Positions 42,795 to 51,471 of a stretch of DNA of 64,000 bases are shown in pieces. A program made the translations under genes and the position numbers. The stretch's first letter is position 1, and the number at the start of each line of letters is the position of its first letter. The stretch lies in assembly GCF_900102085.1 (NCBI RefSeq), contig NZ_FMVM01000002.1, positions 62,001-126,000 on the forward strand, in the 5' to 3' direction. The notes under the pieces were generated by a model that did no database searches, was not told the DNA's origin, and was given only the letters and a program-made list of their open reading frames with translations. The DNA comes from Paenibacillus polysaccharolyticus (lineage in GTDB: Bacteria > Bacillota > Bacilli > Paenibacillales > Paenibacillaceae).

Positions 42795-43667
42795 ATGCAT
42801 CAACACAAACCACACAAGTCGAACCAGCTCAAAATCCTTTCCAAAGCGCTGCTCATCATTATCGGGGGATTCATCACGGCCTATGGTCTGGAGGCCATAT
42901 TGATTCCAAACCAGGTATCCGATGGTGGCGTAACCGGTCTCAGTATCGTCGGCTCGAATTTGTTCGGATTGCCACTCGGATTACTCATCGGATTGCTGAA
43001 CATTCCGTTTGTGTGGCTCGGTTACAAGCAAATTGGTAAAAGCTTTGCACTTTACTCCGTCATTGGTATTGCGTCACTGGCGATTAGTGCCAGTCTGATG
43101 CATCATGTGCCCACGATTATTAAAGGGGACACGTTGCTGGTAACGGTTGTGGGTGGTATCATTATCGGTTTTGGTATGGGTCTTGCACTACGTAACGGCG
43201 GAGCACTTGATGGGATTGATATGCTTGCCGTATTGTTATCTCGTAAGCTTCCGTTCGGAACGAGTGACCTGATTCTATTCCTGAACATGTTTGTATTTAT
43301 CGTTGTTTCGACCGTATTTGGTCTGCAAGGTGCGATTTTGTCAGGACTCGCTTATTTCATTGCCTCGAAAGTGATACATATTGTTGAAGAAGGTTTGAGC
43401 GGTTCGAAGACATTCAAAATAATTACGACACAACCGGAAGTCATGGTGGAGACTATTCGTGATCGACTCGGACGCGGAGCAACGTACACCGAGGCATATG
43501 GTGGATACTCCAACGAGCAGTTCAAGGAAATCACTTGTGTCATCAACCGGATGGAAGAGAGTAAAATCAAAGAAATCATTAACGAGATTGACCCTACAGC
43601 CTTTGTTGTTGTCTACGATGTAGCCGAAGTGAAGGGCGGCAATTTCAAGAAGAAAGACATTCACTAA
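42795..43667 (+). CDS. YitT family membrane protein
   Basis: 290 aa. Five to six membrane helices in the first 200 residues (YitT/DUF161: GGFITAYGLEAILIPNQVSDGGVTGLSIV, GIIIGFGMGLALRNGGALDGIDMLA), then a cytosolic DUF2179 domain at the end (IITTQPEVMVETIRDRLGRGATYTEAYGGYSNEQFKEITCVINR). Function not established. AAGGGGGAAA gives the ribosome site for 42795; frames further upstream have none. Followed by a terminator. Confidence 0.88.
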   Translation: MHQHKPHKSNQLKILSKALLIIIGGFITAYGLEAILIPNQVSDGGVTGLSIVGSNLFGLPLGLLIGLLNIPFVWLGYKQIGKSFALYSVIGIASLAISASLMHHVPTIIKGDTLLVTVVGGIIIGFGMGLALRNGGALDGIDMLAVLLSRKLPFGTSDLILFLNMFVFIVVSTVFGLQGAILSGLAYFIASKVIHIVEEGLSGSKTFKIITTQPEVMVETIRDRLGRGATYTEAYGGYSNEQFKEITCVINRMEESKIKEIINEIDPTAFVVVYDVAEVKGGNFKKKDIH

Positions 43668-43672
43668 GAACA

Positions 43673-43709
43673 AGCGTTGATAAGAGCAGCCCTCTTGTCG
43701 GCGCTTTTT
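43673..43709 (+). terminator. Terminator of the yitT-family gene
   Basis: AGCGTTGATAAGAG/CTCTTGTCGGCGCT, 14 bp with three G-U pairs, then T5. Confidence 0.8.
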
Positions 43710-43753
43710 CTTATCTTTTTTTCACAAAACCATAATCATTCCGCTAGCCAGCG

Positions 43754-44425
43754 TTAATCTTCCGTAAAAACAGTAGCAAAGCTGCTGTCGACGCCTTCGA
43801 TGTACAGAGGGATCGCGTAGACCCTAGAGATGTGGGAAAGATCCTGATTCAGATTCAGATCTTCAATGACGAGAATGTACTTACCATCGACACGACCTTT
43901 ACCCAGAATAATCTGGTGAAAAGCAACGGCTTCATCTGGATGATTCGCTGCACCAGCGGATATCATATCAATACCAATAGCACGCAAGGAGTTGAAAATC
44001 ATCAGGTACTGTGCTGCCGAGGCGGATAAACCCGGGTTATGATTGGCGTATCTGTCAGGATCAGATGAGCGAATTCTGCCAAATCCCGTACGAATCAGCA
44101 GCAGGTCAGCTCCAGCGATCTGATGCTCATAAGGCTGCAGATCAGCTTTGGTGATCAACTCATCATCACTTTTGGGAATATCTATCACCACGGGGTGTGT
44201 AAAAATAAAATCATCTATAGGAATCTCACTGATCTTTTTGCCTTGAGGATTAAAATGCCACGGCGCATCAATATGTGTACCATTATGATTAAGGCTTGAG
44301 ACAATAAACTGGTTGTAGGCATCACCTTGAGCGATACTGGATTGTTGCTGTATCACGACGGGAGGATTACCTTTGTACACCGGGGTGTTCACACCCAGCG
44401 GATAAGATAAGAGAAGGCGCGTCAT
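43754..44425 (-). CDS. Cyclase family protein (kynurenine formamidase-like)
   Basis: 223 aa Mn/Zn-dependent hydrolase of PF04199. The metal motif reads NHNGTHIDAPWHF (about residues 46-58), the standard H-x-G-T-H-x-D-x-P-x-H. Also LLIRTGFGR and the C-terminal NLNQDLSHI region. Members hydrolyse N-formylkynurenine or other amides/lactones; the substrate here cannot be stated. Single-gene unit on the reverse strand; the YitT gene converges on it. Confidence 0.88.
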   Translation of the reverse strand: MTRLLLSYPLGVNTPVYKGNPPVVIQQQSSIAQGDAYNQFIVSSLNHNGTHIDAPWHFNPQGKKISEIPIDDFIFTHPVVIDIPKSDDELITKADLQPYEHQIAGADLLLIRTGFGRIRSSDPDRYANHNPGLSASAAQYLMIFNSLRAIGIDMISAGAANHPDEAVAFHQIILGKGRVDGKYILVIEDLNLNQDLSHISRVYAIPLYIEGVDSSFATVFTED

Positions 44426-44747
44426 ATTGGGAATGATCTCCTTTCCTTTGCGTTAACCTGGATTACTTGCATTTACTTGCATAAGTGGGGCTTCTGTATG
44501 GAAAGCTTTTGTATATAAGTCGAACTGGATTGGTGTGCACAAAAACGGAGAGGACAGAAAAAACCTGAAAAAGCGAAGCGCTCGCCTTTATCACTGGATT
44601 TTCCCCTCGAGAAAAGAGAATTAAAAAAATCTGGGGATAACAGCGATTGGAAGGTTATTCTGTCATCGAAGTGCTTTGCAAACCCTCTTTAGTTCGATTT
44701 ATGTAGTGAGAAGACGTACAAGACATTTCAATATGGAGGTTAGTGCG
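44426..44747. other. Intergenic region with repeat copy A
   Basis: Mostly taken up by the dispersed repeat at 44545-44710; the promoter region of the cyclase gene is to its left. Confidence 0.6.
44545..44710. repeat. Dispersed non-coding repeat, copy A
   Basis: Shares several blocks in the same order with copy B at 55345-55525, including TCGCCTTTATCAC, GGATTTTCCCCT, AAAAAATCTGGGGATAAC, GGTTATTCTGTCAT and TTTAGTTC. The blocks are 85-90% identical over about 130 bases. No open frame crosses both copies. No terminal inverted repeats or target duplications are obvious. Confidence 0.75.
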
Positions 44748-44945
44748 ATGACAAAGCAAGACCCGCAGGAACTTTTGAAACAGAAGCACGAACAGGATGA
44801 GCACAAAAGACAATTTACCAATTTCTCCCGCAACGTATCCGGTCATGGTGAGATGGAGGCAGGGCAGGAATTTAGTCAGGACCACGTAACGGATGACCAG
44901 AATCGTATGAAATCGGTTGAGAATAGACGATCTTATCCAAATTAG
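44748..44945 (+). CDS. Small hydrophilic protein, unknown
   Basis: 65 aa, very charged and without hydrophobic segments (KQDPQELLKQKHEQDEHKRQ ... ENRRSYPN), probably partly disordered. The ATG has TGGAGGT about 7 bases upstream, which supports it as a real gene. It starts right after repeat copy A and is followed by a weak terminator. No function assigned. Confidence 0.65.
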   Translation: MTKQDPQELLKQKHEQDEHKRQFTNFSRNVSGHGEMEAGQEFSQDHVTDDQNRMKSVENRRSYPN

Positions 44946-44971
44946 CGTGCGAATATGATTTTAAGGTTATT

Positions 44972-44999
44972 AGCTGGTCCAGTTATGGATCGGCTTTTT
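44972..44999 (+). terminator. Terminator of the small gene
   Basis: AGCTGGTCC/GGATCGGCT with G-U pairs, 6-nt loop, T5. Confidence 0.6.
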
Positions 45000-45166
45000 G
45001 CCATTTGAATTGCAATATCTGGCCTGACGAAATTAACATTTAATCAAACTAGTCAACAGGTTCAAAAGGTCGTATAGTAGTATATGTCGTAGGGAAGAGA
45101 AGTATATTTCGCTAAGTGCTCTTCGTAGCACAAACAACACAATTTTACATATAAGGATGGGGAAAT

Positions 45167-46300
45167 ATGGACTTTAAACCGGTTGCTTCATTAATTGATC
45201 GTTTAACCTCATGGAGAGTTCCATGGGCAGAAGTGCTTATTATGCATCAAAACGAAACCGTTTTCCAGTATCGCAATGGATTTGAGAATCTGGAGGAGAA
45301 GACTCCAATTCGGGATAACGCCATCTTTAATTTGTACTCCATGACCAAGATTATGACCTGTGTTGCTGCACTGCAACTGGTTGAGAAAGGGGATATCCTT
45401 TTACTTGACCCGCTTTCTCAGTACTTACCTGAATTTGAGGAAATGCAGGTGAAAAAGGCACTTCCGAATGGCGAGGTGTACTATGAGAAAGCGACAAGAC
45501 CAATAACGGTACGTGATCTATTTACGATGACTGCTGGTTTTTCATATGATATCCATTCGCCAAGTATCAAGGAAGCCGTAGAACGCACGAATGGAACACT
45601 GCCAACGCGAGAGTTTGCAAGAGCTTTGGCCAAAGAACCACTCATGTTTGAGCCGGGTACCCACTGGAATTACAGCATGTGTCATGATGTACTTGGTGCA
45701 CTGGTCGAAGTCGTAAGTGGGAAACGATTCGGCACGTATTTGCAAGATGAGATCATTAAACCACTTGGTATGCATGATACCACCTTTGACCTGAATGAAG
45801 CTCAACAATCTCGCTTAATCCCGCAATATCTTTTTGATGAAGAGCAAGATAAAGCGGTACGAATGGACGGCAACGGTTTCCGTGTAGGTACAGAATTGGA
45901 TAGTGGCGGTGCCGGATTGTTATCTACTGTGAACGATTACGCCAAGTTCCTGAATGCCCTGACCGGATTTGGCACAAGTCCTGAAGGCGTGCGGATTTTG
46001 TCCCGAGCTTCCGTGGAGCTCATGAGAGCCGATCATCTGAATGACATGACACGACCAGACTTTTCATGGGATCATATGTATGGTTACGGCTATGGTCTCG
46101 GGGTTCGTACACATATCTCACCAGCAGGCAGTGGATCACTGAGTCCGGTTGGTGAATTTGGATGGGCCGGTGCGGCAGGCTGTATGGCGATTATCGATCC
46201 GGATTCTGGACTGACGGTGATGTATGCACAACATCTCTTGAACAGCCAGGAGCATTATGTGCAGCGCCGTTTACGCAACGTAGTGTATTCTTGCCTATAA
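45167..46300 (+). CDS. Serine hydrolase of the beta-lactamase class C / EstB superfamily
   Basis: 377 aa, no signal peptide, so cytosolic. Active-site S-x-x-K is SMTK (about residues 59-62) and the second motif position is YSMC (Tyr-Ser, about 171) where class C beta-lactamases have Y-S/A-N. Such COG1680 proteins are usually esterases or peptidases (EstB-like) rather than resistance enzymes. The start follows ATAAGGATGGGG. Single-gene unit with a terminator. Substrate unknown. Confidence 0.85.
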   Translation: MDFKPVASLIDRLTSWRVPWAEVLIMHQNETVFQYRNGFENLEEKTPIRDNAIFNLYSMTKIMTCVAALQLVEKGDILLLDPLSQYLPEFEEMQVKKALPNGEVYYEKATRPITVRDLFTMTAGFSYDIHSPSIKEAVERTNGTLPTREFARALAKEPLMFEPGTHWNYSMCHDVLGALVEVVSGKRFGTYLQDEIIKPLGMHDTTFDLNEAQQSRLIPQYLFDEEQDKAVRMDGNGFRVGTELDSGGAGLLSTVNDYAKFLNALTGFGTSPEGVRILSRASVELMRADHLNDMTRPDFSWDHMYGYGYGLGVRTHISPAGSGSLSPVGEFGWAGAAGCMAIIDPDSGLTVMYAQHLLNSQEHYVQRRLRNVVYSCL

Positions 46301-46652
46301 AAAGCTGTATGCTCGAATGCTATTCTGATTAATATTAACTTATTTTGGACCCTGCTAAGGAAAAACAGCAGGGTTTTTGTTTATTTTAATGGTATAAGGA
46401 GTGGGCCAAGTATTCCTTATTATTTACATTTTTTCGTGGGAGAAAGTATGTTATTATGGTTTAGATAATTGGAACTAGAGGGAGATGTTTCCTCCAGATC
46501 AAATTATAAGAGAATACGTAAGGAGAGATGAAACACGCGAGAGTTTAGATTAAGTTGGATCCAATTAAAAGCATTAATCTAAAGCAGTCTAAGTTCATAA
46601 GAAGTACTCGGGTTTGGAAGAAATAAATTAAATACATAAGGGAGTTCACATC
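46301..46652. other. Intergenic region before the DUF4309 protein
   Basis: Contains the terminator at 46349-46379. The remainder has no credible gene; it is AT-rich leader sequence of the DUF4309 gene. Confidence 0.55.
46349..46379 (+). terminator. Rho-independent terminator of the serine hydrolase
   Basis: ACCCTGCT/AGCAGGGT 8-bp stem with T5. Confidence 0.85.
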
Positions 46653-47795
46653 ATGACTTATATGAAACATCATACCAAATGGGCATTTCTGATGATTTTA
46701 ACTTTGGTTACCTCTGTTCTAAGTTCTTTGTTTTTCGTTTCAAGCACAGTCGGAGCAAGTGGAGAGCAAATTACTGCCGACCAGCTCAAGCAACAAAGTA
46801 GACTTTCGTTTACATTAAGAGATGCACAGGAGACTGCATATACGGTTTATATTTTTGCTGAAGATGAGGAAGTTAGCACCTTAACTGAACTTGATAGCTG
46901 GGGAGATAATAATGCAGGAGATGTAATTTACACAGGATCATATCATGCAGCAATTCTCAAATCGGGAGAAGCATTCGGCACGGTGCAGCATGTTAATTTG
47001 GAACTGGATACAATTATTTTACGTCAAAATTCGAATTTTGTTGTGGACAGCAGGGAGTCTGGTATCCCGGATCTGTTGATGATCACGGAGTGGGGTTCAT
47101 CGAATGTGAATATGATTAAAACGTTTGTGATTCAATCCGGTGAGTTGAAGCGCGTGGGTTATGTGCTTAATGATGGCAAAACCGGTGGAGACTCTACTGT
47201 TGCTACGAGGGATCAGGGAATTCGGACATTGTCAGATGGTCGGGTACAATTCAGGTATTATAATAATGTGCAGGGTATTTACGAATTCAATACCTTTAAA
47301 ATGAATGTAAACCAATTACAAATGCGTCTCGATGATACTCGAAATCAAAAGATTGCAGCTTGGCCTAATTCGGGCGTTGGGAATCGGGCTTACTTGAAGA
47401 GTCTCAAGGATGCTGCCTCCAAAGGACAGTTACCGGGACGGACAGATATTAAAACAGGCCTGACGTTGAAAACAGTGCAAAAGAAACTGGGCAAACCTAA
47501 ATCCAAATCGAATGGAGAGTGGGGTGCTGTTTACAAATATGCCAACTTTGGTATCGGATTTGATGCCTACCTGCATGAATTGAAGAGCAAATCTCGCGTT
47601 TCCGTCATTGAGCTTTACAATGAGAAGCAGTATCTTTCCCCTGATGATATAAAGTTGTGGCTTGGAAAACCGTCTTCGGAATATTACAATGAAGCCGTTG
47701 GCGGATACGAGATGATATATAAATGGGGTAAACATGGTATTATGTTCAATTATGAAGAGGAAGATGATCTGATTGATTACACTGTAATTTACTAA
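46653..47795 (+). CDS. Secreted protein with C-terminal DUF4309 domain
   Basis: 380 aa. Typical signal peptide (KHHTKWAFLMILTLVTSVLSSLFFVSSTVGASG, cut about residue 36). The middle part (about 45-230) looks like a beta-rich domain with SWGDNNAGDVIYTG and SNFVVDSRESGIPDLLMITEWG (FG-GAP/VCBS-like field). The last 130 residues (QLPGRTDIKTGLTLKTVQKKLGKP ... YKYANFGIGFD) match DUF4309, found in B. subtilis YjgB, duplicated here by a second LWLGKPSSEYYNEAVGGYEMIYKWG stretch. Function unknown; expected outside the cell or in the wall. GGGAG precedes the ATG. Confidence 0.8.
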   Translation: MTYMKHHTKWAFLMILTLVTSVLSSLFFVSSTVGASGEQITADQLKQQSRLSFTLRDAQETAYTVYIFAEDEEVSTLTELDSWGDNNAGDVIYTGSYHAAILKSGEAFGTVQHVNLELDTIILRQNSNFVVDSRESGIPDLLMITEWGSSNVNMIKTFVIQSGELKRVGYVLNDGKTGGDSTVATRDQGIRTLSDGRVQFRYYNNVQGIYEFNTFKMNVNQLQMRLDDTRNQKIAAWPNSGVGNRAYLKSLKDAASKGQLPGRTDIKTGLTLKTVQKKLGKPKSKSNGEWGAVYKYANFGIGFDAYLHELKSKSRVSVIELYNEKQYLSPDDIKLWLGKPSSEYYNEAVGGYEMIYKWGKHGIMFNYEEEDDLIDYTVIY

Positions 47796-47883
47796 TCTAG
47801 TCCACAGTACAAGGTAAAATCAACATAGTATCTTATTTTCAAATTCGAGCTGACTGATCATATTATCGTATTATAAACAACAA

Positions 47884-47908
47884 AAGCCGCTGATTAGCGG
47901 CTTTTTGT
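47884..47908. terminator. Bidirectional terminator overlapping the eamA stop
   Basis: AAAAGCCGCT/AGCGGCTTTTT around GATT; the hairpin includes the last three codons of the convergent EamA gene. Confidence 0.85.
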
Positions 47909-48928
47909 CATTCGAAGTGCGTGTACACGGTTGACCAGATAAATGCCAACAGATACCAATATTAACGCAACAAGATTTTTTAGTTCCCAGATCGTTTCTC
48001 CAAGAAACAATGCGGATAACAGGGCACCAAAGATGGGAATTAAGAAATTATAAACCGATACTTTGCCAACTTTGTTGTACTTCAGAAGCAGATTCCACAG
48101 GCAAAAGGCCACGGATGAGAGCAAAGCCAAATACACCAGATTCAGTGTGGATTCCCATGTAAAATGAGTAACTTGACCTCCGAGTGATAGACCGAGCAAA
48201 GTCAGCACTAATCCGCCAACTAGAAGACTAACGCCGGTGATCATCATAACATCAATTGTTCCAGTTAAACGCTTCGCGTAAATGGCTGTTACCGAGAAAA
48301 CGAGAGCGGCCATAATGATAAATCCTTCTCCTGTGAAAGAGAATGAAAAGGTAAGCAAGTCTGCATGAAAGTTGACGATAATGACACCGATAAACCCGAT
48401 CACACAGCCGATGATTTTGTTACGGCTCAGCTTATCATTTTTATAGATAAAATGGGCCAATACAACACTGAAAAACGTCGTTGTTGCATTCATGATAGAT
48501 CCTTTGACACCGGTGGTGTTGGCTACGCCTACATAAAAAAACATATATTGCAGTCCTGTCTGCAGTACGCCGAGCATGCTCAAACCTGCCCATTCACGTC
48601 CGCTAAGCTTTGGCTTCCGTCTGAAACCAACGCGATATAGAAGTAACAGCAATATACCTGCCAAACTGAATCGATACCCGGCAAAAACGTATTTTGAAGC
48701 AATGTCTTCGGGCAAAATGTGAAAAGCAACATAACCGAGTTTGATGGAAGGATAGGCACTCCCCCATAATAAGCAGCATAATCCTGCAATGAGCATCACA
48801 ATGAATGGATCGCTTAGTTTGCTCCGATGTTCCTGTTCGCCTTGATTTTTGTTTTCTCGTGCTGTACTTTCACTTTGCATATGTTCTGTTGCCTTTGGAC
48901 TAATGGATGTTGAATCTCTCTCGATCAC
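47894..48928 (-). CDS. EamA-family (DMT) transporter
   Basis: 344 aa, ten predicted membrane helices in two EamA repeats, after a charged N-terminal extension of about 40 residues. Signatures: CCLLWGSAYPSIKLGYVAF, TGLQYMFFYVGVANTTGVKGSIMNATTTFFSVVLAHF and, in the second repeat, FLIPIFGALLSALFLGE. DMT members export amino acids, metabolites or drugs. The start is GTG 48928 (GAGGAGAAG upstream); frames further upstream lack a site. Confidence 0.88.
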   Translation of the reverse strand: MIERDSTSISPKATEHMQSESTARENKNQGEQEHRSKLSDPFIVMLIAGLCCLLWGSAYPSIKLGYVAFHILPEDIASKYVFAGYRFSLAGILLLLLYRVGFRRKPKLSGREWAGLSMLGVLQTGLQYMFFYVGVANTTGVKGSIMNATTTFFSVVLAHFIYKNDKLSRNKIIGCVIGFIGVIIVNFHADLLTFSFSFTGEGFIIMAALVFSVTAIYAKRLTGTIDVMMITGVSLLVGGLVLTLLGLSLGGQVTHFTWESTLNLVYLALLSSVAFCLWNLLLKYNKVGKVSVYNFLIPIFGALLSALFLGETIWELKNLVALILVSVGIYLVNRVHALRMTKSR

Positions 48929-49130
48929 GCTTAATCTTCTCCTCGCTTGTTGTGCACATCTGTATGTAAGAATAAACAATCATGCCTTATAGACCATATC
49001 ATAAAAACCTGCTTTTGTGTTGGAAGAAAAATGGCTTGGAGCAGGCAACCTTGTTATGAGGTGATGAGAGAAATTACAGAGATGATCGCGAGAAAAGCGT
49101 GTGTGGATTTTATTCCCAACAAGAGAGCGC

Positions 49131-49159
49131 TTGCCAAATGAAAAATAATGTGATAATTT
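49131..49159 (+). promoter_or_regulatory. Promoter of the ribose operon
   Basis: TTGCCA, 17-bp spacer, TAATTT, with the LacI/cre-type operator immediately downstream. Confidence 0.55.
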
Positions 49160-49164
49160 ATGTC

Positions 49165-49178
49165 TGTAACCGGTTACA
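49165..49178. promoter_or_regulatory. Operator (RbsR/CcpA cre) before rbsR
   Basis: TGTAACCGGTTACA, a perfect 14-bp palindrome that fits the cre consensus TGWAANCGNTNWCA at every position. RbsR or CcpA binding here would block transcription just after the promoter. Confidence 0.85.
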
Positions 49179-49195
49179 CATAAGGAGAACATTCC

Positions 49196-50185
49196 ATGAC
49201 AACAATTAAAGACGTAGCAAATCTGGCCGGTGTATCCGTAGCCACGGTATCCAGAGTGATTAATGACAGGGGCTATGTGCACGCAGACACTCGTAAGAAA
49301 GTTGAAGAAGCAGTCAAGGCACTTCACTTTTCACCGAATGAAGTGGCACGTTCACTATACACACGCAAGTCGAAACTGATTGGCCTACTGCTTCCAGACA
49401 TTGCGAATCCTTATTTCCCTCAGCTTGCGCGGGGTGTGGAGGATCGGATGCAAGAGCAGGATTACCGCTTAATATTTGGAAACAGTGATGAGGATGAAGG
49501 GAAGGAGCAGGATTACATCCAGACGTTTATCCAGAATAACGTAGTAGGTGTGATCTCATCCACCAATTACCCTCACTCTTCGATATATGAAAAGCTGAAG
49601 ATTCCCGTTGTCTTTCTGGACAGAACTTCACTGGATCGACCTTCGGTCTATGCCGATGGCAGAGAAGGCGGAAGGCTTGCTGCCAAAGAAATCATCAAAC
49701 GGGGCAGTAAAAGAATTACCGTTATGCAAGGACCATCCCATATTCGGCCGGCTCAAGATCGGTTTGAAGGAGCGATTGAAGTCATCCGACAAGCAGGACT
49801 GAATCATGAGGTCATTCAAACCACCTCGTTTTCATTTAATGAGGCAGGTGTATGGGCGGAGGAACTGTTCAGAAAATTTCCGGACACGGACGGCGTTATT
49901 GCCAGTAATGACATCGCCGCAATGGCGGTTTTGCATGAAGCTTATCGGATTGGGAGGAACGTCCCGATTGATGTACAGGTTATCGGGTTTGACGACATTC
50001 CGATGAGTGGTTTATTGTCACCTGCATTGTCTACAATTCGTCAGCCAGCATATGAAATGGGCAGAGAAGCGGCAGGATTACTTATTCAGTTAGTAGAGCA
50101 AAATAACATGGAGAATAAAAACATACAGTTGCCCGTGTCTTTCATTGAACGGGGAACAACGAGAAAGGTGAGAAACGATGGCTAA
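49196..50185 (+). CDS. rbsR: Ribose operon repressor RbsR (LacI family)
   Basis: 329 aa. N-terminal LacI helix-turn-helix TTIKDVANLAGVSVATVSRVIND and hinge helix PNEVARSLYTRKS, then a periplasmic-binding-protein-like effector domain (IGLLLPDIANPYFPQLARGVED, GFDDIPMSGLLSPALST). It represses rbs genes until ribose (or ribose-5-phosphate) is present. It is the first gene of the operon, overlaps rbsK by 8 bases, and its own operator lies 18 bases upstream of the start codon. Confidence 0.94.
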   Translation: MTTIKDVANLAGVSVATVSRVINDRGYVHADTRKKVEEAVKALHFSPNEVARSLYTRKSKLIGLLLPDIANPYFPQLARGVEDRMQEQDYRLIFGNSDEDEGKEQDYIQTFIQNNVVGVISSTNYPHSSIYEKLKIPVVFLDRTSLDRPSVYADGREGGRLAAKEIIKRGSKRITVMQGPSHIRPAQDRFEGAIEVIRQAGLNHEVIQTTSFSFNEAGVWAEELFRKFPDTDGVIASNDIAAMAVLHEAYRIGRNVPIDVQVIGFDDIPMSGLLSPALSTIRQPAYEMGREAAGLLIQLVEQNNMENKNIQLPVSFIERGTTRKVRNDG

Positions 50186-51056
50186 CATTTGTGTGATTGG
50201 AAGCAGTTCAATGGACTTGGTTGTGACATCCTCCAGAAGACCGGGCGCGGGAGAAACCGTGCTTGGTGAAAGCTTTAAGACAGTACCCGGCGGGAAAGGC
50301 GCCAACCAAGCTGTGGCGGCAGCTCGTTTGGGAGCCGAGGTTGTCATGATCGGCCGTGTTGGAGATGATACATTCGGTACAGACATTTTAGAAAACTTTA
50401 AAGCAAATCGTGTAAATACAAGCAATGTGAAACCGGTTACACATTCGGAGAGTGGTACAGCTCATATCATCTTGGCAGAGGGAGATAATAGCATTGTGGT
50501 GGTCGAAGCGGCCAATCGCGAAGTGACTCCTGCTTATGTGGATGAAGCTGCTGAAGCAATTCGTAACGCGGATATTGTGCTGATCCAGCAAGAGATTCCA
50601 GAAGAAACGGTGATTCATGTCAGCCAATTATGTGCCAAATACAAGACACCCTTACTGCTCAATCCGGCTCCTGCCCGTGCGGTTCCACAAGAGGTGATCG
50701 ACAATGCATCTTATATTACACCTAATGAGCATGAGGCCGAAATTTTGTTCAAAGGTATGAAGCCTGCGGAAGCGCTACGTCAACATCCAAACAAATTATT
50801 CATTACGGAAGGCAGTAAGGGTGTTCGATATTATGACGGTAATGAAGAGGTACTTGTGCCAACCTATAAAGTTGAAGCTGTAGATACAACCGGAGCTGGC
50901 GATACATTTAATGCAGCATTTGCAGTCGCTCTGGCTGAGGGTAAATTGATTCAGGACAGTGTGCGTTTTGCCAATCGGGCGGCATCGTTATCCGTAACCA
51001 AGTTTGGTGCACAGGGCGGTATGCCAACCAGGGACGAAGTAGAGGAGAGCTTGTAA
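50178..51056 (+). CDS. rbsK: Ribokinase
   Basis: 292 aa PfkB-family kinase, phosphorylates ribose to ribose-5-phosphate. Motifs: [15 protein letters not shown] (about residues 40-54), NPAPAR and [12 protein letters not shown], and the catalytic [13 protein letters not shown] (about 237-249, Asp base). Ribosome site AAAGGTGAG within the end of rbsR. The gene body contains a second operator-like site (50428-50441). Confidence 0.95.
   Translation: MANICVIGSSSMDLVVTSSRRPGAGETVLGESFKTVPGGKGANQAVAAARLGAEVVMIGRVGDDTFGTDILENFKANRVNTSNVKPVTHSESGTAHIILAEGDNSIVVVEAANREVTPAYVDEAAEAIRNADIVLIQQEIPEETVIHVSQLCAKYKTPLLLNPAPARAVPQEVIDNASYITPNEHEAEILFKGMKPAEALRQHPNKLFITEGSKGVRYYDGNEEVLVPTYKVEAVDTTGAGDTFNAAFAVALAEGKLIQDSVRFANRAASLSVTKFGAQGGMPTRDEVEESL
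50428..50441. promoter_or_regulatory. Intragenic cre/RbsR-type operator inside rbsK
   Basis: TGAAACCGGTTACA within TGTGAAACCGGTTACACA (50426-50443, one mismatched pair). It fits the cre consensus TGWAANCGNTNWCA exactly and shares the core of the upstream rbsR operator. Confidence 0.65.
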
Positions 51057-51457
51057 TGAAAAGAAACGGCATCTTGAACAGTCACATCTCTAAAATCTTG
51101 TCTGATCTGGGTCACACGGATCAAATTGCCATTGCGGATGCGGGCTTGCCCGTTCCGGATGGTGTGCCGAAGATTGATCTGGCACTCAAACTTGGTACAC
51201 CAAGCTTTCGTGAAGTGCTGAACGTCATTGCGGAAGACATGGTCATTGAGAAAGTGATCATCGCTAGTGAAATCCATGAAGGGAATCCGCAGACACTTGC
51301 GTACCTGAATGAGAAATTTGATACGCAGATCATCGATGATAGCCAGAACCATGAGCAGTTTAAAGCGTTAACCCAGCAAGTGAAGGCCGTTATTCGTACA
51401 GGCGAGGCTACACCGTATGCCAATTGCATTTTACAATCGGGAGTTCATTTCGGTTAA
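51056..51457 (+). CDS. rbsD: D-ribose pyranase RbsD
   Basis: 133 aa. Converts beta-pyranose to the beta-furanose form used by ribokinase. Recognisable from [34 protein letters not shown] (with the catalytic His of the NSH segment) and [16 protein letters not shown] at the end. Starts on the last base of the rbsK stop (TAATG overlap), so it is translationally coupled. Confidence 0.95.
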   Translation: MKRNGILNSHISKILSDLGHTDQIAIADAGLPVPDGVPKIDLALKLGTPSFREVLNVIAEDMVIEKVIIASEIHEGNPQTLAYLNEKFDTQIIDDSQNHEQFKALTQQVKAVIRTGEATPYANCILQSGVHFG

Positions 51458-51471
51458 AAGGAGGCAGCACC

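Noticed and set aside
45167..46300. Antibiotic-resistance beta-lactamase
   Set aside because: No signal peptide and the Y-x-N and K-T-G motifs are not kept; fits an EstB-type hydrolase instead.
48947..49141. Small forward ORF between eamA and rbsR
   Set aside because: No ribosome site, overlaps the eamA upstream region and the rbs promoter.
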